Part shown: piece after piece, positions 45,479-54,634 of the stretch
Position numbering within the stretch: the first letter of the stretch is position 1
How the letters are laid out: every line of letters starts with the position of its first letter
Assembly: GCA_903789635.1 (NCBI GenBank)
Contig: CAIFEY010000005.1
Location: 1-64,000, forward strand
Direction: 5' to 3'
From: an uncultured Eubacteriaceae bacterium
Lineage (GTDB): Bacteria > Bacillota > Clostridia > Peptostreptococcales > Anaerovoracaceae
Length of the DNA stretch: 64,000 nucleotides
The notes under the pieces: model-generated
Database searches by the model: none
Told to the model about the DNA's origin: nothing
Seen by the model: only the letters and a program-made list of their open reading frames with translations
Made by a program: the position numbers and the translations under genes

Positions 45479-47134
45479 TTAACGGAAATCCTCTTCTTCC
45501 TTCTCCTGTGGCAGGCTGAGGTCGATGCCGCGGACCTGCTTTCTCAGCGGGAGGACGCTCTTAGGATTGACGGAGAGTTCGTCGATGCCCATGCGCAGGA
45601 AGGTTTCGGTCAGCTCGAGGTCAGCGCCGAGCTCGCCGCAGATGCCGCACCAGATCCCGTGACGGTGCGCCGCCTCCACGGTCATCTGGATCTCCCTCAG
45701 GACGGCCGGGTGGTGCGTATCGAGGAACGGCTCGAGGTGCGCGTTCTGGCGGTCGATGGCCAGCGTGTACTGGATCAGGTCGTTCGTGCCGATGGAGAAG
45801 AAGTTGCACTGGCGCGCCAGGTCGTCGGCGATCAGCGCGGCGGCCGGCGTCTCGATCATGATGCCGATCTCCATGCTGCCCATCTCCTGCCCCTCGTTCT
45901 TCAGCTCGGTTCTGCATTCTTCGAGGATTTCCTTGGCAGCCATCAGCTCCTTCAGGCTCGTGATCATCGGGAACATGACGGCCAGGTTGCCGTAGGCGGA
46001 GGCACGCAGGAGCGCGCGCAGCTGCGTCTTGAAGAACTCCTTCCTCGTCAGGCAGATTCGGATCGCGCGGAAGCCTAACGCCGGGTTGTCCTCCGGGTCC
46101 AGATCGAGGTAGTCGACCTGCTTGTCCGCGCCGATGTCGCAGGTGCGGATGACGACCTGCTTAGGGGCGAGCGTCTCGAGCGCGCTCTTATACGCCTGGA
46201 ACTGCTCCTCCTCCGTCGGGCTCTGGTCGCCGTTGAGGTAGACAAATTCCGAGCGGAACAGGCCCACGCCCTCCGCGTCGTTGTCCTGGACTGCCTGCAG
46301 GTCGTCAGGTCCGCCGATATTCGCGTAGATCTTGACCGTCGTTCCGTCAAGGGTCTTGGATTCTTTGCCGACGAGGTCCTTCAGGAGTTCCCTCTCCTTT
46401 CTGTCCGCCTCGCGCCGCTCCATCATCATCTCCAGCGTCTCCTCGGTCGGGTCGACGTAGATGCACGACTGGTAGCCGTCGACGATCGCCGTCTTGCCGT
46501 CCCAGTCTTCCGAGATGTCCTGGACCTGAATCAGCGCCGGAACGTTCATGCTGCGGGCCAAAATCGCCGTGTGGCTCGTCTGACTGCCGCCCTTGGTCGC
46601 AATGCCCTGCAGGAGGTTTTTATCGAGCTTGACGGTCTCTGAGGGCGCCAGATCGTCCGCGACGAGAATGAACGGCTCGTCCGGGGCGAACCGGCTGCTG
46701 TCGATCCCGAGCAGGACGTCCAGAACCGCGTTCTCCAGGTCGTAAATATCCGCGCTCCTCGCGCTCAGGTACGCATCGTCCATCTCTTCGAACACCTGCG
46801 CCTGCGCCGTGAACGCCGCGCGCACGGCATATTCTGCACTTCGCTGCTGATCGCGGATGATGTCCTCCGTCTCCTCGATCAGGTCCTCATCCTCCAGCAT
46901 CATCGCGTGCACCTCGAAGATCGCCGCGTTTTCCTCGCCAGCCGTCTCCTTAGCGCGCTCGTACAACTCGTTCTGCTCGTCGATCACCTTCGCGACGGCA
47001 TCCTCAAAACGCTTTACCTGAACGTCCGTGTCCTCGTGCCGCGATGTGTCGATCTTCCGCTCCGGCTGCTTCAGCACACGGATCTTGGTGATCGCGATTC
47101 CCTTTACGATGCTTTTTCCGGTTGCTTTTACCAT
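45479..47134 (-). CDS. ptsI: PTS enzyme I (phosphoenolpyruvate-protein phosphotransferase)
   Basis: Takes phosphate from PEP and passes it to HPr. The HPr-binding N-domain contains the active His in GGSQTSHTAILARS. The PEP-binding barrel has GVGLFRSEFVY, LGFRAIRICL, FFSIGTNDLIQYTLAIDRQN and the late GICGELGAD with the conserved Cys. Length 551 aa is slightly under the usual ~570. GGAGG lies 6 nt before the ATG. Monocistronic and 33 kb from ptsH, which is unusual. Confidence 0.96.
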   Translation of the reverse strand: MVKATGKSIVKGIAITKIRVLKQPERKIDTSRHEDTDVQVKRFEDAVAKVIDEQNELYERAKETAGEENAAIFEVHAMMLEDEDLIEETEDIIRDQQRSAEYAVRAAFTAQAQVFEEMDDAYLSARSADIYDLENAVLDVLLGIDSSRFAPDEPFILVADDLAPSETVKLDKNLLQGIATKGGSQTSHTAILARSMNVPALIQVQDISEDWDGKTAIVDGYQSCIYVDPTEETLEMMMERREADRKERELLKDLVGKESKTLDGTTVKIYANIGGPDDLQAVQDNDAEGVGLFRSEFVYLNGDQSPTEEEQFQAYKSALETLAPKQVVIRTCDIGADKQVDYLDLDPEDNPALGFRAIRICLTRKEFFKTQLRALLRASAYGNLAVMFPMITSLKELMAAKEILEECRTELKNEGQEMGSMEIGIMIETPAAALIADDLARQCNFFSIGTNDLIQYTLAIDRQNAHLEPFLDTHHPAVLREIQMTVEAAHRHGIWCGICGELGADLELTETFLRMGIDELSVNPKSVLPLRKQVRGIDLSLPQEKEEEDFR

Positions 47135-47217
47135 TTTTTCCTCCGCTCTGCAGCGTCTCAGTATGTTTCATCACTGATTAACTGATTAACTTTTCACTGT
47201 ATTTTTCTCTTACTGCC

Positions 47218-47246
47218 ATTATACATGCGTTAGCGGCTGCGAACAA
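47218..47246 (-). promoter_or_regulatory. ptsI promoter
   Basis: TTGTTC (47241-47246), a 17 bp spacer and TATAAT (47218-47223) on the minus strand, about 85 bp before the start codon. Confidence 0.6.
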
Positions 47247-47988
47247 TGTTTTGGGGGAATTTGTGGGGGGCGGGACAAAGCGCGAGCCGGGCCGGGCGGA
47301 CGGCCGGGGCTGATGGGGACCCGCGCCGGCACGGGCGTCGGGCGGGCAGGTGCGGGCGCGGGCTGTATATGGCCGTTCTGCTGGCATCCGGGGCATTCCG
47401 TCACACGTGCGCACTTGATCTCTTACGTGAATTCTATAATTTACATATTTTATATCTTGTCTACCACATGTTTCTACTGATTTTAACATTTTGCTTAAAA
47501 GCCACTTCTCTCCCCTGCCCCGACGGAAATTCGCCGGGGTGATGGCAGACCGATCGTATATGTGCATTTCACTATGGTTTACCGTAATTATTATTTGTTC
47601 GCACTGCAGCTTTCTCCATTTTTCATTTTTTCCTTTCACAGTGTGATCTTTTACCAAGCTCAGCTTTCCTTTTCTCGTCGGATCGGCTAAGGAAGGAATC
47701 TGCCTCCGCTCGCGCGTTCGCAAGTTTCCTTCAATTGTTTTCACCGCGCACTCTAATTGCCTGGCTGCCGCGCCAGCGGTGCGCCCTTCCCGCACGCTTC
47801 CATCCTCGCCTGCCATCAGGGGATCTTCTCCGGTTGGGATTGGGAACTTGGGCGGGTGGATTTTGTCTGAAGAAGTTTACGGGGACCGAGAGGTATAGTA
47901 GAATCTAAGGAATGGATTGTCTGCATGGACGGGCAGATGCCCGGTTCAGATCATATGGGCGGAGGGCCTGAAACTGGGGAGGAACAGA
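47247..47988. other. Non-coding divergent region ptsI / three-repeat protein
   Basis: About 740 bp. A very GC-rich block (47270-47370) is followed by an AT-rich block (47410-47510) and a hairpin CCCCG...CGGGG (47518-47539) with possible CTGCC/GGCAG outer pairing. The minus-strand ORF here (47178-47816) is Arg/Pro-rich with no ribosome binding site. No promoter for the plus-strand gene was convincing. Confidence 0.4.
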
Positions 47989-48963
47989 ATGAGCAGTATC
48001 AGAGATGAGGTCGAGGAGTATTTTCTCGCGAAGTACCCGCACGTCGAGGCGGAGGGCAGGAAGGCGTTCACGCTGCACTGCGGCGGGATCTACATGGTGG
48101 ACCCGTATACGCCGGACGAGGACGACTTCCTCGAACTTCTGGGTGCGGACACGATGGAGGATTTCATGGCCGACAACTACAATCGGGGCCGGGCGTTCCA
48201 GAAGCTTTTTTACGCCACGCCTGAGGATCTCGCTAAGGACATGGAAATTTACGAGTATATCGCCCGCGTAAATGAGATGGAGAATCCTGACGATCCGGAC
48301 GCTCTGCGGGAGGCGGCGGAGAATTACTTCCTCGCGATCTATCCGGCGGCTGACGTCCCGGGCGAGAAGGCGTTTACGATGCCGAACGGGCAGATCTACA
48401 CCGTCGGCACGGGGACGGCGAGAGACATGAACTTCATCTTCCTGCAGCACGCGAAAGACCTTGAGGCGGCAAAGGCGGGCGATTACGAATTCAGCACGCC
48501 TCTTAACATCGACAAAGAGCTGATGGCAAGCATGGCGATCAGTAAACTTGAGATGCTCGAATACATGGACTGGAATCAGGAACCGCTGGAACTCATGGAC
48601 CTGAAGACTATCCGCCAGAAGGTCGAGGACTACTTCCTGGCAAAGTACCCGAATATCAGCGTGCCGGACGGCGCATTTAAGATGCGCACGGACAAGGTCT
48701 TCACGGTCGCCAAGCAGCGCCGGAAGGAGGACAGGTTCATCTTCTTCAAGACCGCCGAGGACGTCTACGCGGCCTACGACGGCGAGTTCAAGGCGGAACG
48801 CGGAAACCGCAGGCTGCTCGTCGGCTGTTACGAGACGCTCGGCGAACTCATTTACGCCCTCGAGGAGCAGGAGCTGTTCCTCGAACACATGCAGCTGATG
48901 AGTCAGCAGATAAAGGCAGCCAGAGAGAAGGACCCGCTCATGGCACTGCTGGGGCTCTTCTAA
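47989..48963 (+). CDS. Hypothetical protein with three internal repeats
   Basis: A 324 aa soluble, acidic protein I do not recognise. It contains three copies of a ~60-residue unit: about 4-60, 105-165 and 207-267. Each begins with a VExYFLAKYP-like helix, then KAFTM.NGQIYTV and an FIFLQHAKDLEAA-like segment; the third is the most diverged. A helical C-terminus follows (LGELIYALEEQELFLEHM). No signal peptide, membrane segment or catalytic motif. GGGGAGG precedes the ATG at 47989; the open frame upstream of it is unlikely. It precedes the TetR gene by 178 bp. Confidence 0.8.
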   Translation: MSSIRDEVEEYFLAKYPHVEAEGRKAFTLHCGGIYMVDPYTPDEDDFLELLGADTMEDFMADNYNRGRAFQKLFYATPEDLAKDMEIYEYIARVNEMENPDDPDALREAAENYFLAIYPAADVPGEKAFTMPNGQIYTVGTGTARDMNFIFLQHAKDLEAAKAGDYEFSTPLNIDKELMASMAISKLEMLEYMDWNQEPLELMDLKTIRQKVEDYFLAKYPNISVPDGAFKMRTDKVFTVAKQRRKEDRFIFFKTAEDVYAAYDGEFKAERGNRRLLVGCYETLGELIYALEEQELFLEHMQLMSQQIKAAREKDPLMALLGLF

Positions 48964-49060
48964 ATTCTGTCCGGTCTGTCGGCCGCTGTTTGTCTTCCGT
49001 CTTTTGTCGTCCACTTTTTAGCCGCCTTCTAAAGATTACGACTTTTCAAATCCGGAGTTT

Positions 49061-49084
49061 TCATTTATCATGTTAGATAAATGA
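49061..49084. promoter_or_regulatory. Candidate TetR operator 1
   Basis: Perfect 9 bp inverted repeat TCATTTATC-atgtta-GATAAATGA, 58 bp upstream of the TetR start codon. Size and symmetry fit an autoregulatory operator. Confidence 0.6.
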
Positions 49085-49094
49085 TAGACAATCT

Positions 49095-49111
49095 GTACGC
49101 GCAAAGCGTAC
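49095..49111. promoter_or_regulatory. Candidate TetR operator 2 or leader hairpin
   Basis: Perfect inverted repeat GTACGC-gcaaa-GCGTAC, 10 bp after operator 1 and 30 bp before the start codon. It could be a second operator or a stem-loop in the mRNA leader. Confidence 0.45.
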
Positions 49112-49141
49112 TGTCAAACGAGGGAAAAGCGAAGGGAAATT

Positions 49142-49729
49142 ATGTCAGAGAATAAGAATCTAAAGGAAACGATCATCGAGGCCGCCTGGGAGCTGTTCTA
49201 CGAGAAGGGCTACGAACAGACGACGATCAACGACATCATCGGAAGAGCGGGCGTGGCAAAGGGCTCGTTCTACTACTATTTCCGCAGCAAGGACACGCTG
49301 CTCGACACCCTCTCCGACATGCTGGACAAGCGCTACGCCCTGATCGAGCCGGACATCATGAAGATCGACAACGCGTTCGACCAGCTCATGGAAATGAACC
49401 ACCGCATCCACGCCTACATCGGAAAAAACATCGACTACGGCCTCCTCGCGAACCTCTATGCGGCCCAGCTCACCAAGGAAGACAGCGGCACCCTCTTAGA
49501 CCAGAACCGCTACTACTTCAAGATGCTCACCCGCATCATCACGGAGGGTCAGACAAAGGGAGAAATTACCACAGACGAGCCTGTCTCGCAGATCGTCCGG
49601 CTGTACAGCCTCTGCGAGCGCGCCCTGATCACCGACTGGTGCATGAACAACGGCAGCTACGACCTCGGCGAGTTCAGCCGCCAGTACATGCCCGTCCTTT
49701 TCGCGAAATTCCGCGGCGTGAACGCCTAG
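49142..49729 (+). CDS. TetR/AcrR family transcriptional regulator
   Basis: The N-terminal helix-turn-helix is typical: ETIIEAAWELFYEKGYEQTTINDII, then AGVAKGSFYYYFRSKDTLL. The ligand domain (residues ~50-195) is not assignable. A GAAGGGAAATT sequence precedes the ATG. Two palindromes lie directly upstream and probably bind the protein itself. Its targets are unknown; the neighbours are the three-repeat protein upstream and, 1.3 kb downstream, the hydroxyproline cluster. Confidence 0.93.
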   Translation: MSENKNLKETIIEAAWELFYEKGYEQTTINDIIGRAGVAKGSFYYYFRSKDTLLDTLSDMLDKRYALIEPDIMKIDNAFDQLMEMNHRIHAYIGKNIDYGLLANLYAAQLTKEDSGTLLDQNRYYFKMLTRIITEGQTKGEITTDEPVSQIVRLYSLCERALITDWCMNNGSYDLGEFSRQYMPVLFAKFRGVNA

Positions 49730-49754
49730 CGGCGGCCGGCAGCCGACTGCAGAA

Positions 49755-49950
49755 TTGCGATAACGCGCGTCGGAAATGCCGGCGCGGCGCTATGAATGAT
49801 GCCGCCGCGGGCGGCGGTCGACGCGGGTGGCGGAAACTGACTGCGGATTTGCGATAACGCGCGTCGGAAATGCCGGCGCGGCGCTATGAATGATGCCGCC
49901 GCGGGCGGCGGTCGACGCGGGTGGCGGAAACTGACTGCGGATTTGCGATA
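49755..49950. repeat. Perfect 94 bp tandem duplication
   Basis: 49755-49848 and 49849-49942 are identical base for base, and a third copy begins (TTGCGATA) before diverging. Each unit contains the inverted repeat GCCGCC/GGCGGC. Located just past the TetR stop. The complete identity implies a recent event or an assembly artefact. Confidence 0.9.
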
Positions 49951-49990
49951 ATATCATGCAGGATCAGAATTATGTAAACCAATTTCTAAT

Positions 49991-50028
49991 GGGACAGCGA
50001 TGGATTCGAGAGAATTCCGCGCTGTCCC
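49991..50028. terminator. Hairpin downstream of the TetR gene
   Basis: GGGACAGCG/CGCTGTCCC (49991-49999, 50020-50028), followed by TATTCTATT. The T-run is weak, and the stem lies about 260 bp past the stop codon. Confidence 0.5.
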
Positions 50029-50990
50029 TATTCTATTGCGCGCAATTTCCTCGGTAAAACTGTGAAGATTCGCTGCTGTAGAATGTTATTTTTTTAATTA
50101 TGTTATTTTCAAAACCCCCTCCCATTTTTTAACGGTTGTGCGCAATTTTATCGCTAACTTCCAAATTTTTCATCGAAAAATCAGTGCATGACCACCGATT
50201 TCGGAGCCGTTTCTTGCTTTTCAGTGCTTGTATTCTGATATTTTTACATAATATAAACATTATGATCGCGAATATGCCATCTGTTTTCAAATGACACGGC
50301 TTGGTTGTCAAACCAGTGTACATATTCATGTACAATTTTTAAGAAATTGCCCTCCGAAATGCGATTGACAAAACTTTTTAAAATTTTTTCATTAAATAGA
50401 CACTAATCCTGATCGACAAAATTTCGGCGCGCCGTGGGCGGGCCAATCCACCTCTTCGCATGCAGTATACACGCACAGGAGCCCTTGGCCGCATTGTACG
50501 GGCGATGGAATCGCAATCGTGCTATCGATACCTCCAGATAACAGTGGATATTGTATGCGCCCGCGATGCCGCCCTTCTCACCAGTGTTCCACCCGCAGAA
50601 ACTTCTGACAGTTGCCTTTTTTCACTTGCAATTTCCCCCGTCATACCTTATGATATTTTTATATCAATTAGAACGCGGTATAAACTTAGTTCTAAACGTT
50701 TAACCAAGTGCGCGATTTTCGCGGAATCGAAATCTCGCATGCGCAGGCATTGCGGAACCGTTGTAATTCCAATGGTTATCGTAATCGAAATGTCATACGC
50801 GCGAAGATCGCGGAAACGCGGAATCATTGTCAATTGGCAGCGGCCGGCGGCGTAAGCTTTATACCAGCAGCGACTGCCAGCGAAGACAATAATCGGCAAC
50901 GCTCGGCGGCGATGGCCACAGACTGGCTGACGCGAATGCAAATGCAAGCAAACACAAGCAGCTGCAAACAGTTACGAGCAGTTACAAACA
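50029..50990. other. ~960 bp non-coding region upstream of the hydroxyproline cluster
   Basis: AT-rich to about 50430, then mixed. Short degenerate repeats occur, such as GCGCGATTTTCGCGGAATCGAAAT (50709) against GCGCGAAGATCGCGGAAACGC (50799). ORFs on both strands lack ribosome binding sites and protein-like composition. Nothing was recognised as an RNA motif. Confidence 0.45.
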
Positions 50991-50992
50991 GC

Positions 50993-50998
50993 TATAAT
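50993..50998 (+). promoter_or_regulatory. Possible -10 for the hydroxyproline cluster
   Basis: TATAAT 29 bp before the GTG start of the activase gene. The only -35-like element (TTACGA, 50972) is at a short 15 bp spacing, so an activator or another promoter further upstream is possible. Confidence 0.35.
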
Positions 50999-51026
50999 CA
51001 CCAACAGTCAGGAATGGAGAGCAGCA

Positions 51027-51944
51027 GTGAACGTGATCACGAACATTCAGAAATATTCCATCCACGATGGGGACGGCATTCGGACGACCGTTTTTTATAA
51101 GGGGTGTCCGCTCAGGTGCGAGTGGTGTCACAACCCGGAAACGCAGCGGTTCCAGGCGGAGCTGCAGTTTGACCGGGAGAAGTGCACGGGATGCAGGCGG
51201 TGTCAGGCTGCCTGTCCTAGCGGCGCGATCTCGTTCGACGAGCCGGGGGCGAAGGCAAAGACCGATCCGGAGCTTTGTCAGCTCTGCGGCAGATGTGTCG
51301 ACCGGTGCGTGAACGAGGCGCGGGAGATCATCGGCGAGGAGAAGCCGAACAAGGAGCTCGTCAGGGAACTGATGAAGGATCAGATTTTCTACGAGCAGTC
51401 CGGCGGCGGCGTCACACTTTCCGGCGGTGAGGTCATGGCCCAGCAGGACTTTGACAAGGTCGTGGACCTGGCGAAAAGACTTTGCCGAAACGGCATCGCG
51501 GTGAACATCGATACCTGCGGCTATGCGCCGTATGAGAGGTTCAGGAAGATTTTGCCGTACACGGACGTGTTCCTGTACGACGTGAAGGTCATGGACCCGG
51601 AGACGCACAAGCGGGTCATCGGCACGGACAACGCGCTGATCTTAGAGAATCTAGCGAACCTGAGCCGCGACGGGGCCCGGATCTACCTGCGCATCCCGAC
51701 GATCCCCGGGATCAGCGGCACGGAGGAGAACATGGCGGCGGTGATCGATTTTCTGAACAGCAACGGCATCCGCCCGGCGCAGATCAACCTCCTGCCCTAC
51801 CACGACACGGGAAAGGGAAAGTACGCCAAGCTCGGAAGGGAGTATCCGGGCGGGGAGTGCGAGGTTCCGAGCGACGACCTGATGGAGAAATTTGTTAAGC
51901 AGTTCCTGGATGCAGGATTCCAAAATGTAGTAATTGGAGGATAA
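51027..51944 (+). CDS. Glycyl radical enzyme activase for HypD
   Basis: Radical SAM activase that installs the glycyl radical. CxxxCxxC motif at C27, C31 and C34 (GCPLRCEWCHNPET), then two 4Fe-4S ferredoxin-type clusters (C53-C63 and C84-C94), as in activases of the HypD/choline-lyase type. GGVTLSGGE and LYDVKVMDPETHKRV are typical. The start is GTG (51027) with GGAG 9 nt upstream; 305 aa. It ends 5 bp before hypD, whose ribosome binding site GGAGG overlaps its last codons, so the two are coupled. Confidence 0.93.
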   Translation: MNVITNIQKYSIHDGDGIRTTVFYKGCPLRCEWCHNPETQRFQAELQFDREKCTGCRRCQAACPSGAISFDEPGAKAKTDPELCQLCGRCVDRCVNEAREIIGEEKPNKELVRELMKDQIFYEQSGGGVTLSGGEVMAQQDFDKVVDLAKRLCRNGIAVNIDTCGYAPYERFRKILPYTDVFLYDVKVMDPETHKRVIGTDNALILENLANLSRDGARIYLRIPTIPGISGTEENMAAVIDFLNSNGIRPAQINLLPYHDTGKGKYAKLGREYPGGECEVPSDDLMEKFVKQFLDAGFQNVVIGG

Positions 51945-51949
51945 ACAGC

Positions 51950-54322
51950 ATGGATAAAAGCAAGATGACGGAGCGCGTCCAGCGGCTCCGCGAGATGACC
52001 ACATCAACCCCGGTGCACATCGACCTCGAGAGGGCCAAGATCGAGACGGACTTCTACCGCGAGAACGAGGGCAAGTATTCGATCCCGGTCATGCGCGCAC
52101 TCGTCCTGAAGGAGTACTTCAGCAAGAAGACGCTGTACCTGGGCGATGACGAGCTGATCGTCGGCGAGAAGGGAATCGACCCGCAGGCGAGCCCGACGTT
52201 CCCGGAGCTTTGCTGCCACACCGTAGAAGACATGCACATCATGAACGACCGCGACATCGTCTCCTATAAGGTTAAGCCGGAGGACATCGAGCTGCAGGCT
52301 GAGGAGATCATCCCATACTGGCAGGGAAAGTCGATGCGTGACAAGATCCTGGAGCGCATGACGCCGGAGTGGAAGGAATCCTACGAGGCGGGCATGTTCA
52401 CCGAGTTCATGGAGCAGAGAGGCCCTGGCCACACCTGCGGAGGCGACCGCATCTGGACGCACGGATACGCGGAGTACAAGCAGGAGATCCAGGAGGCGCT
52501 CGATAACCTCGACTTCCTGAACGACATGGAGGCATTAGACAAGGCCGAGGAGCTGAAGGCCATGATGATCGACTGCGACGCAGTCATGATCCTGGGCCAG
52601 CGCTACCACGACCTCGCGATCGAGAAGGCGAACGCGGAGACCAATCCAATCAGAAGGAAGGAACTCCTCCAGATTGCGGAAAACTGCGCAGTCGTCCCGG
52701 CACAGAAGCCTAAGACGTACTGGCAGGCCCTGCAGGCGTACTGGTTCACCCACCTCGCCGTAACCTCCGAGCTGAACCCTTGGGACGCCTTCAGCCCGGG
52801 CCGCCTCGACCAGCACCTGTACCCGTACTACGAGCAGGACGTCGAGGACGGAATCCTGGAAGACGACTTCGCCCTGGAGCTCCTGGAATGCCTCTGGGTC
52901 AAGTTCTACAACCAGCCTGCCCCGGTCAAGGTCGGCGTCACGCTGAAGGAAAGCGGAACTTATACGGACTTTGCAAATATCAACACCGGCGGAATCCGCC
53001 CGGACGGCCGCGATGGCGTCAACGACGTCAGCTACCTGATCTTAGACTGCATGGACGCGATGCAGCTCGTTCAGCCGAACTCCAACGTCCAGATCAGCCA
53101 GAAGACCCCGCAGCGCTTCCTCAAGCGCGCCTGCGAGATCTCGAGAAAGGGCTGGGGCCAGCCGGCATTCTACAACACCGACGAGATCGTCCAGGAGCTC
53201 CTGAACGCAGGAAAGACCCTGGACGACGCGAGATGCGGCGGTTCGTCCGGATGCGTCGAAACCGGCTGCTGGGGCAAGGAAGCGTATATTCTGACCGGCT
53301 ACCTGAACATCCCTAAGATCTTCCAGCTGACCCTCTACAACGGATTCGACAACGTCAGCGGCAAGCAGCTCGGCCTCAAGACCGGCTATGCAGCAGATTA
53401 CAAGACGTATGAAGAGCTGTACGATGCGTTCAAGGCGCAGCTGAAGTACTTTGTCGACATGAAGGTCAGAGGAAACAACGTCATCGAGAAGCTGTACGCG
53501 GAGGAGATGCCTGCCCCGTTCCTGTCCATCGTCACCGACGACTGCATCAAGAACGGCAGAGACTACAACGCAGGCGGCGCGCGCTACAACACGAGGTACA
53601 TCCAGGGCGTCGGCATCGGAACCATCACGGACTGCCTGTCTGCGATCCGTTACCATGTCTTTGACAAAAAAGACCTGACCATGCAGGAACTCATCGACGC
53701 GATGGACGACAACTACGAGGGCCACGAGGACGTCTTCCGCATGGTTCACGACCGCTCCCCTAAGTACGGAAACGACGACGATTACGCCGACGGCATCATG
53801 CAGGACGTCTTCAAGACCTACCGCGACACCGTCACCGGCAGAAAGACCGTCTGCGGCGGAACATACCACATCGACATGCTGCCGACCACCTGCCACGTTT
53901 ACTTCGGCGAAGTCCTGAATGCAACGGCGAACGGACGCCTTGCCCACAAGCCGGTTTCGGAAGGAATCTCCCCGGAGAAGTCCGCCGACACCAACGGCCC
54001 GACCGCCGTCATCAAGTCCTGCGCCAAGATGGACCACTGCTCCACCGGCGGCACCCTGCTGAACCAGAAGTTCACTCCTAGCGTCGTCGCGGGCGAAAAG
54101 GGCCTGGACAACATGGCGAGCTTGATCCGTGCATACTTCGCGATGGACGGCCACCACATCCAGTTCAACGTCATCGACAAGCAGACCCTGCTCGACGCAC
54201 AGGCACACCCGGAGGACCACAAGGACCTGATCGTCCGCGTTGCCGGCTACAGCGACTACTTCCACAACCTCGACAAGGCCCTCCAGGACGAGATCATCGA
54301 GCGTACCGAGCAGTCGTTGTAG
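51950..54322 (+). CDS. hypD: trans-4-hydroxy-L-proline dehydratase
   Basis: Glycyl radical enzyme converting trans-4-hydroxyproline to pyrroline-5-carboxylate. The thiyl-radical Cys and base are in GCVETGC (C435, E437). The glycyl radical site is RVAGYSDYF (G766). F153, H161, D279, S335, F341, Y451 and T646 each lie one position after the residues I recall for Clostridioides difficile HypD (Cys434, Glu436, Asp278, His160, Gly765 and others), so the whole active site appears conserved. 790 aa. This pattern and the adjacent proC distinguish it from pyruvate formate-lyase, choline and glycerol lyases. Cytoplasmic and oxygen-sensitive by family. Confidence 0.93.
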   Translation: MDKSKMTERVQRLREMTTSTPVHIDLERAKIETDFYRENEGKYSIPVMRALVLKEYFSKKTLYLGDDELIVGEKGIDPQASPTFPELCCHTVEDMHIMNDRDIVSYKVKPEDIELQAEEIIPYWQGKSMRDKILERMTPEWKESYEAGMFTEFMEQRGPGHTCGGDRIWTHGYAEYKQEIQEALDNLDFLNDMEALDKAEELKAMMIDCDAVMILGQRYHDLAIEKANAETNPIRRKELLQIAENCAVVPAQKPKTYWQALQAYWFTHLAVTSELNPWDAFSPGRLDQHLYPYYEQDVEDGILEDDFALELLECLWVKFYNQPAPVKVGVTLKESGTYTDFANINTGGIRPDGRDGVNDVSYLILDCMDAMQLVQPNSNVQISQKTPQRFLKRACEISRKGWGQPAFYNTDEIVQELLNAGKTLDDARCGGSSGCVETGCWGKEAYILTGYLNIPKIFQLTLYNGFDNVSGKQLGLKTGYAADYKTYEELYDAFKAQLKYFVDMKVRGNNVIEKLYAEEMPAPFLSIVTDDCIKNGRDYNAGGARYNTRYIQGVGIGTITDCLSAIRYHVFDKKDLTMQELIDAMDDNYEGHEDVFRMVHDRSPKYGNDDDYADGIMQDVFKTYRDTVTGRKTVCGGTYHIDMLPTTCHVYFGEVLNATANGRLAHKPVSEGISPEKSADTNGPTAVIKSCAKMDHCSTGGTLLNQKFTPSVVAGEKGLDNMASLIRAYFAMDGHHIQFNVIDKQTLLDAQAHPEDHKDLIVRVAGYSDYFHNLDKALQDEIIERTEQSL

Positions 54323-54634
54323 GCTGTTCAGGGAATTTAGATTTAGGTAGTTCAGGGCATTTCGGGCAGTCCCCTCCCCGCTCCCGTTCGTCTTCGACAA
54401 AGTTCGGACGGAACAGGAGGGGCATCCGCCCGGCCGCCCACTCGGCTGATGGCCAGCTGAGAAAGCCGTAAACAGGAACACCGAACGGGAATCAGGGAAA
54501 ACGAAGTTCGGAAACTTTATACGTACGCTGCCGCTGTAACTGTTCAAAAGAACACAAGACAGAATTACATAACAATACTATATTAACAAGACAACATATT
54601 TCTATTGAATATATACGTTGAGGAGAAACATCGA
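54323..54634. other. Spacer hypD-proC
   Basis: Contains a long imperfect hairpin with outer arms CCCCTCC/GGAGGGG (about 54371-54416) that may attenuate or terminate hypD transcription, then an AT-rich stretch (54550-54625) that may carry the proC promoter. No gene. Confidence 0.45.

Noticed and set aside
47178-47816. 212-codon minus-strand ORF upstream of ptsI
   Set aside because: Arg/Pro-rich, no start signal, and it overlaps the ptsI promoter region.
51950-54322. Pyruvate formate-lyase, choline lyase or glycerol dehydratase identity for the glycyl radical enzyme
   Set aside because: The GCVETGC active site, the positions of D279, H161 and Y451, and the adjacent proC match hydroxyproline dehydratase better.
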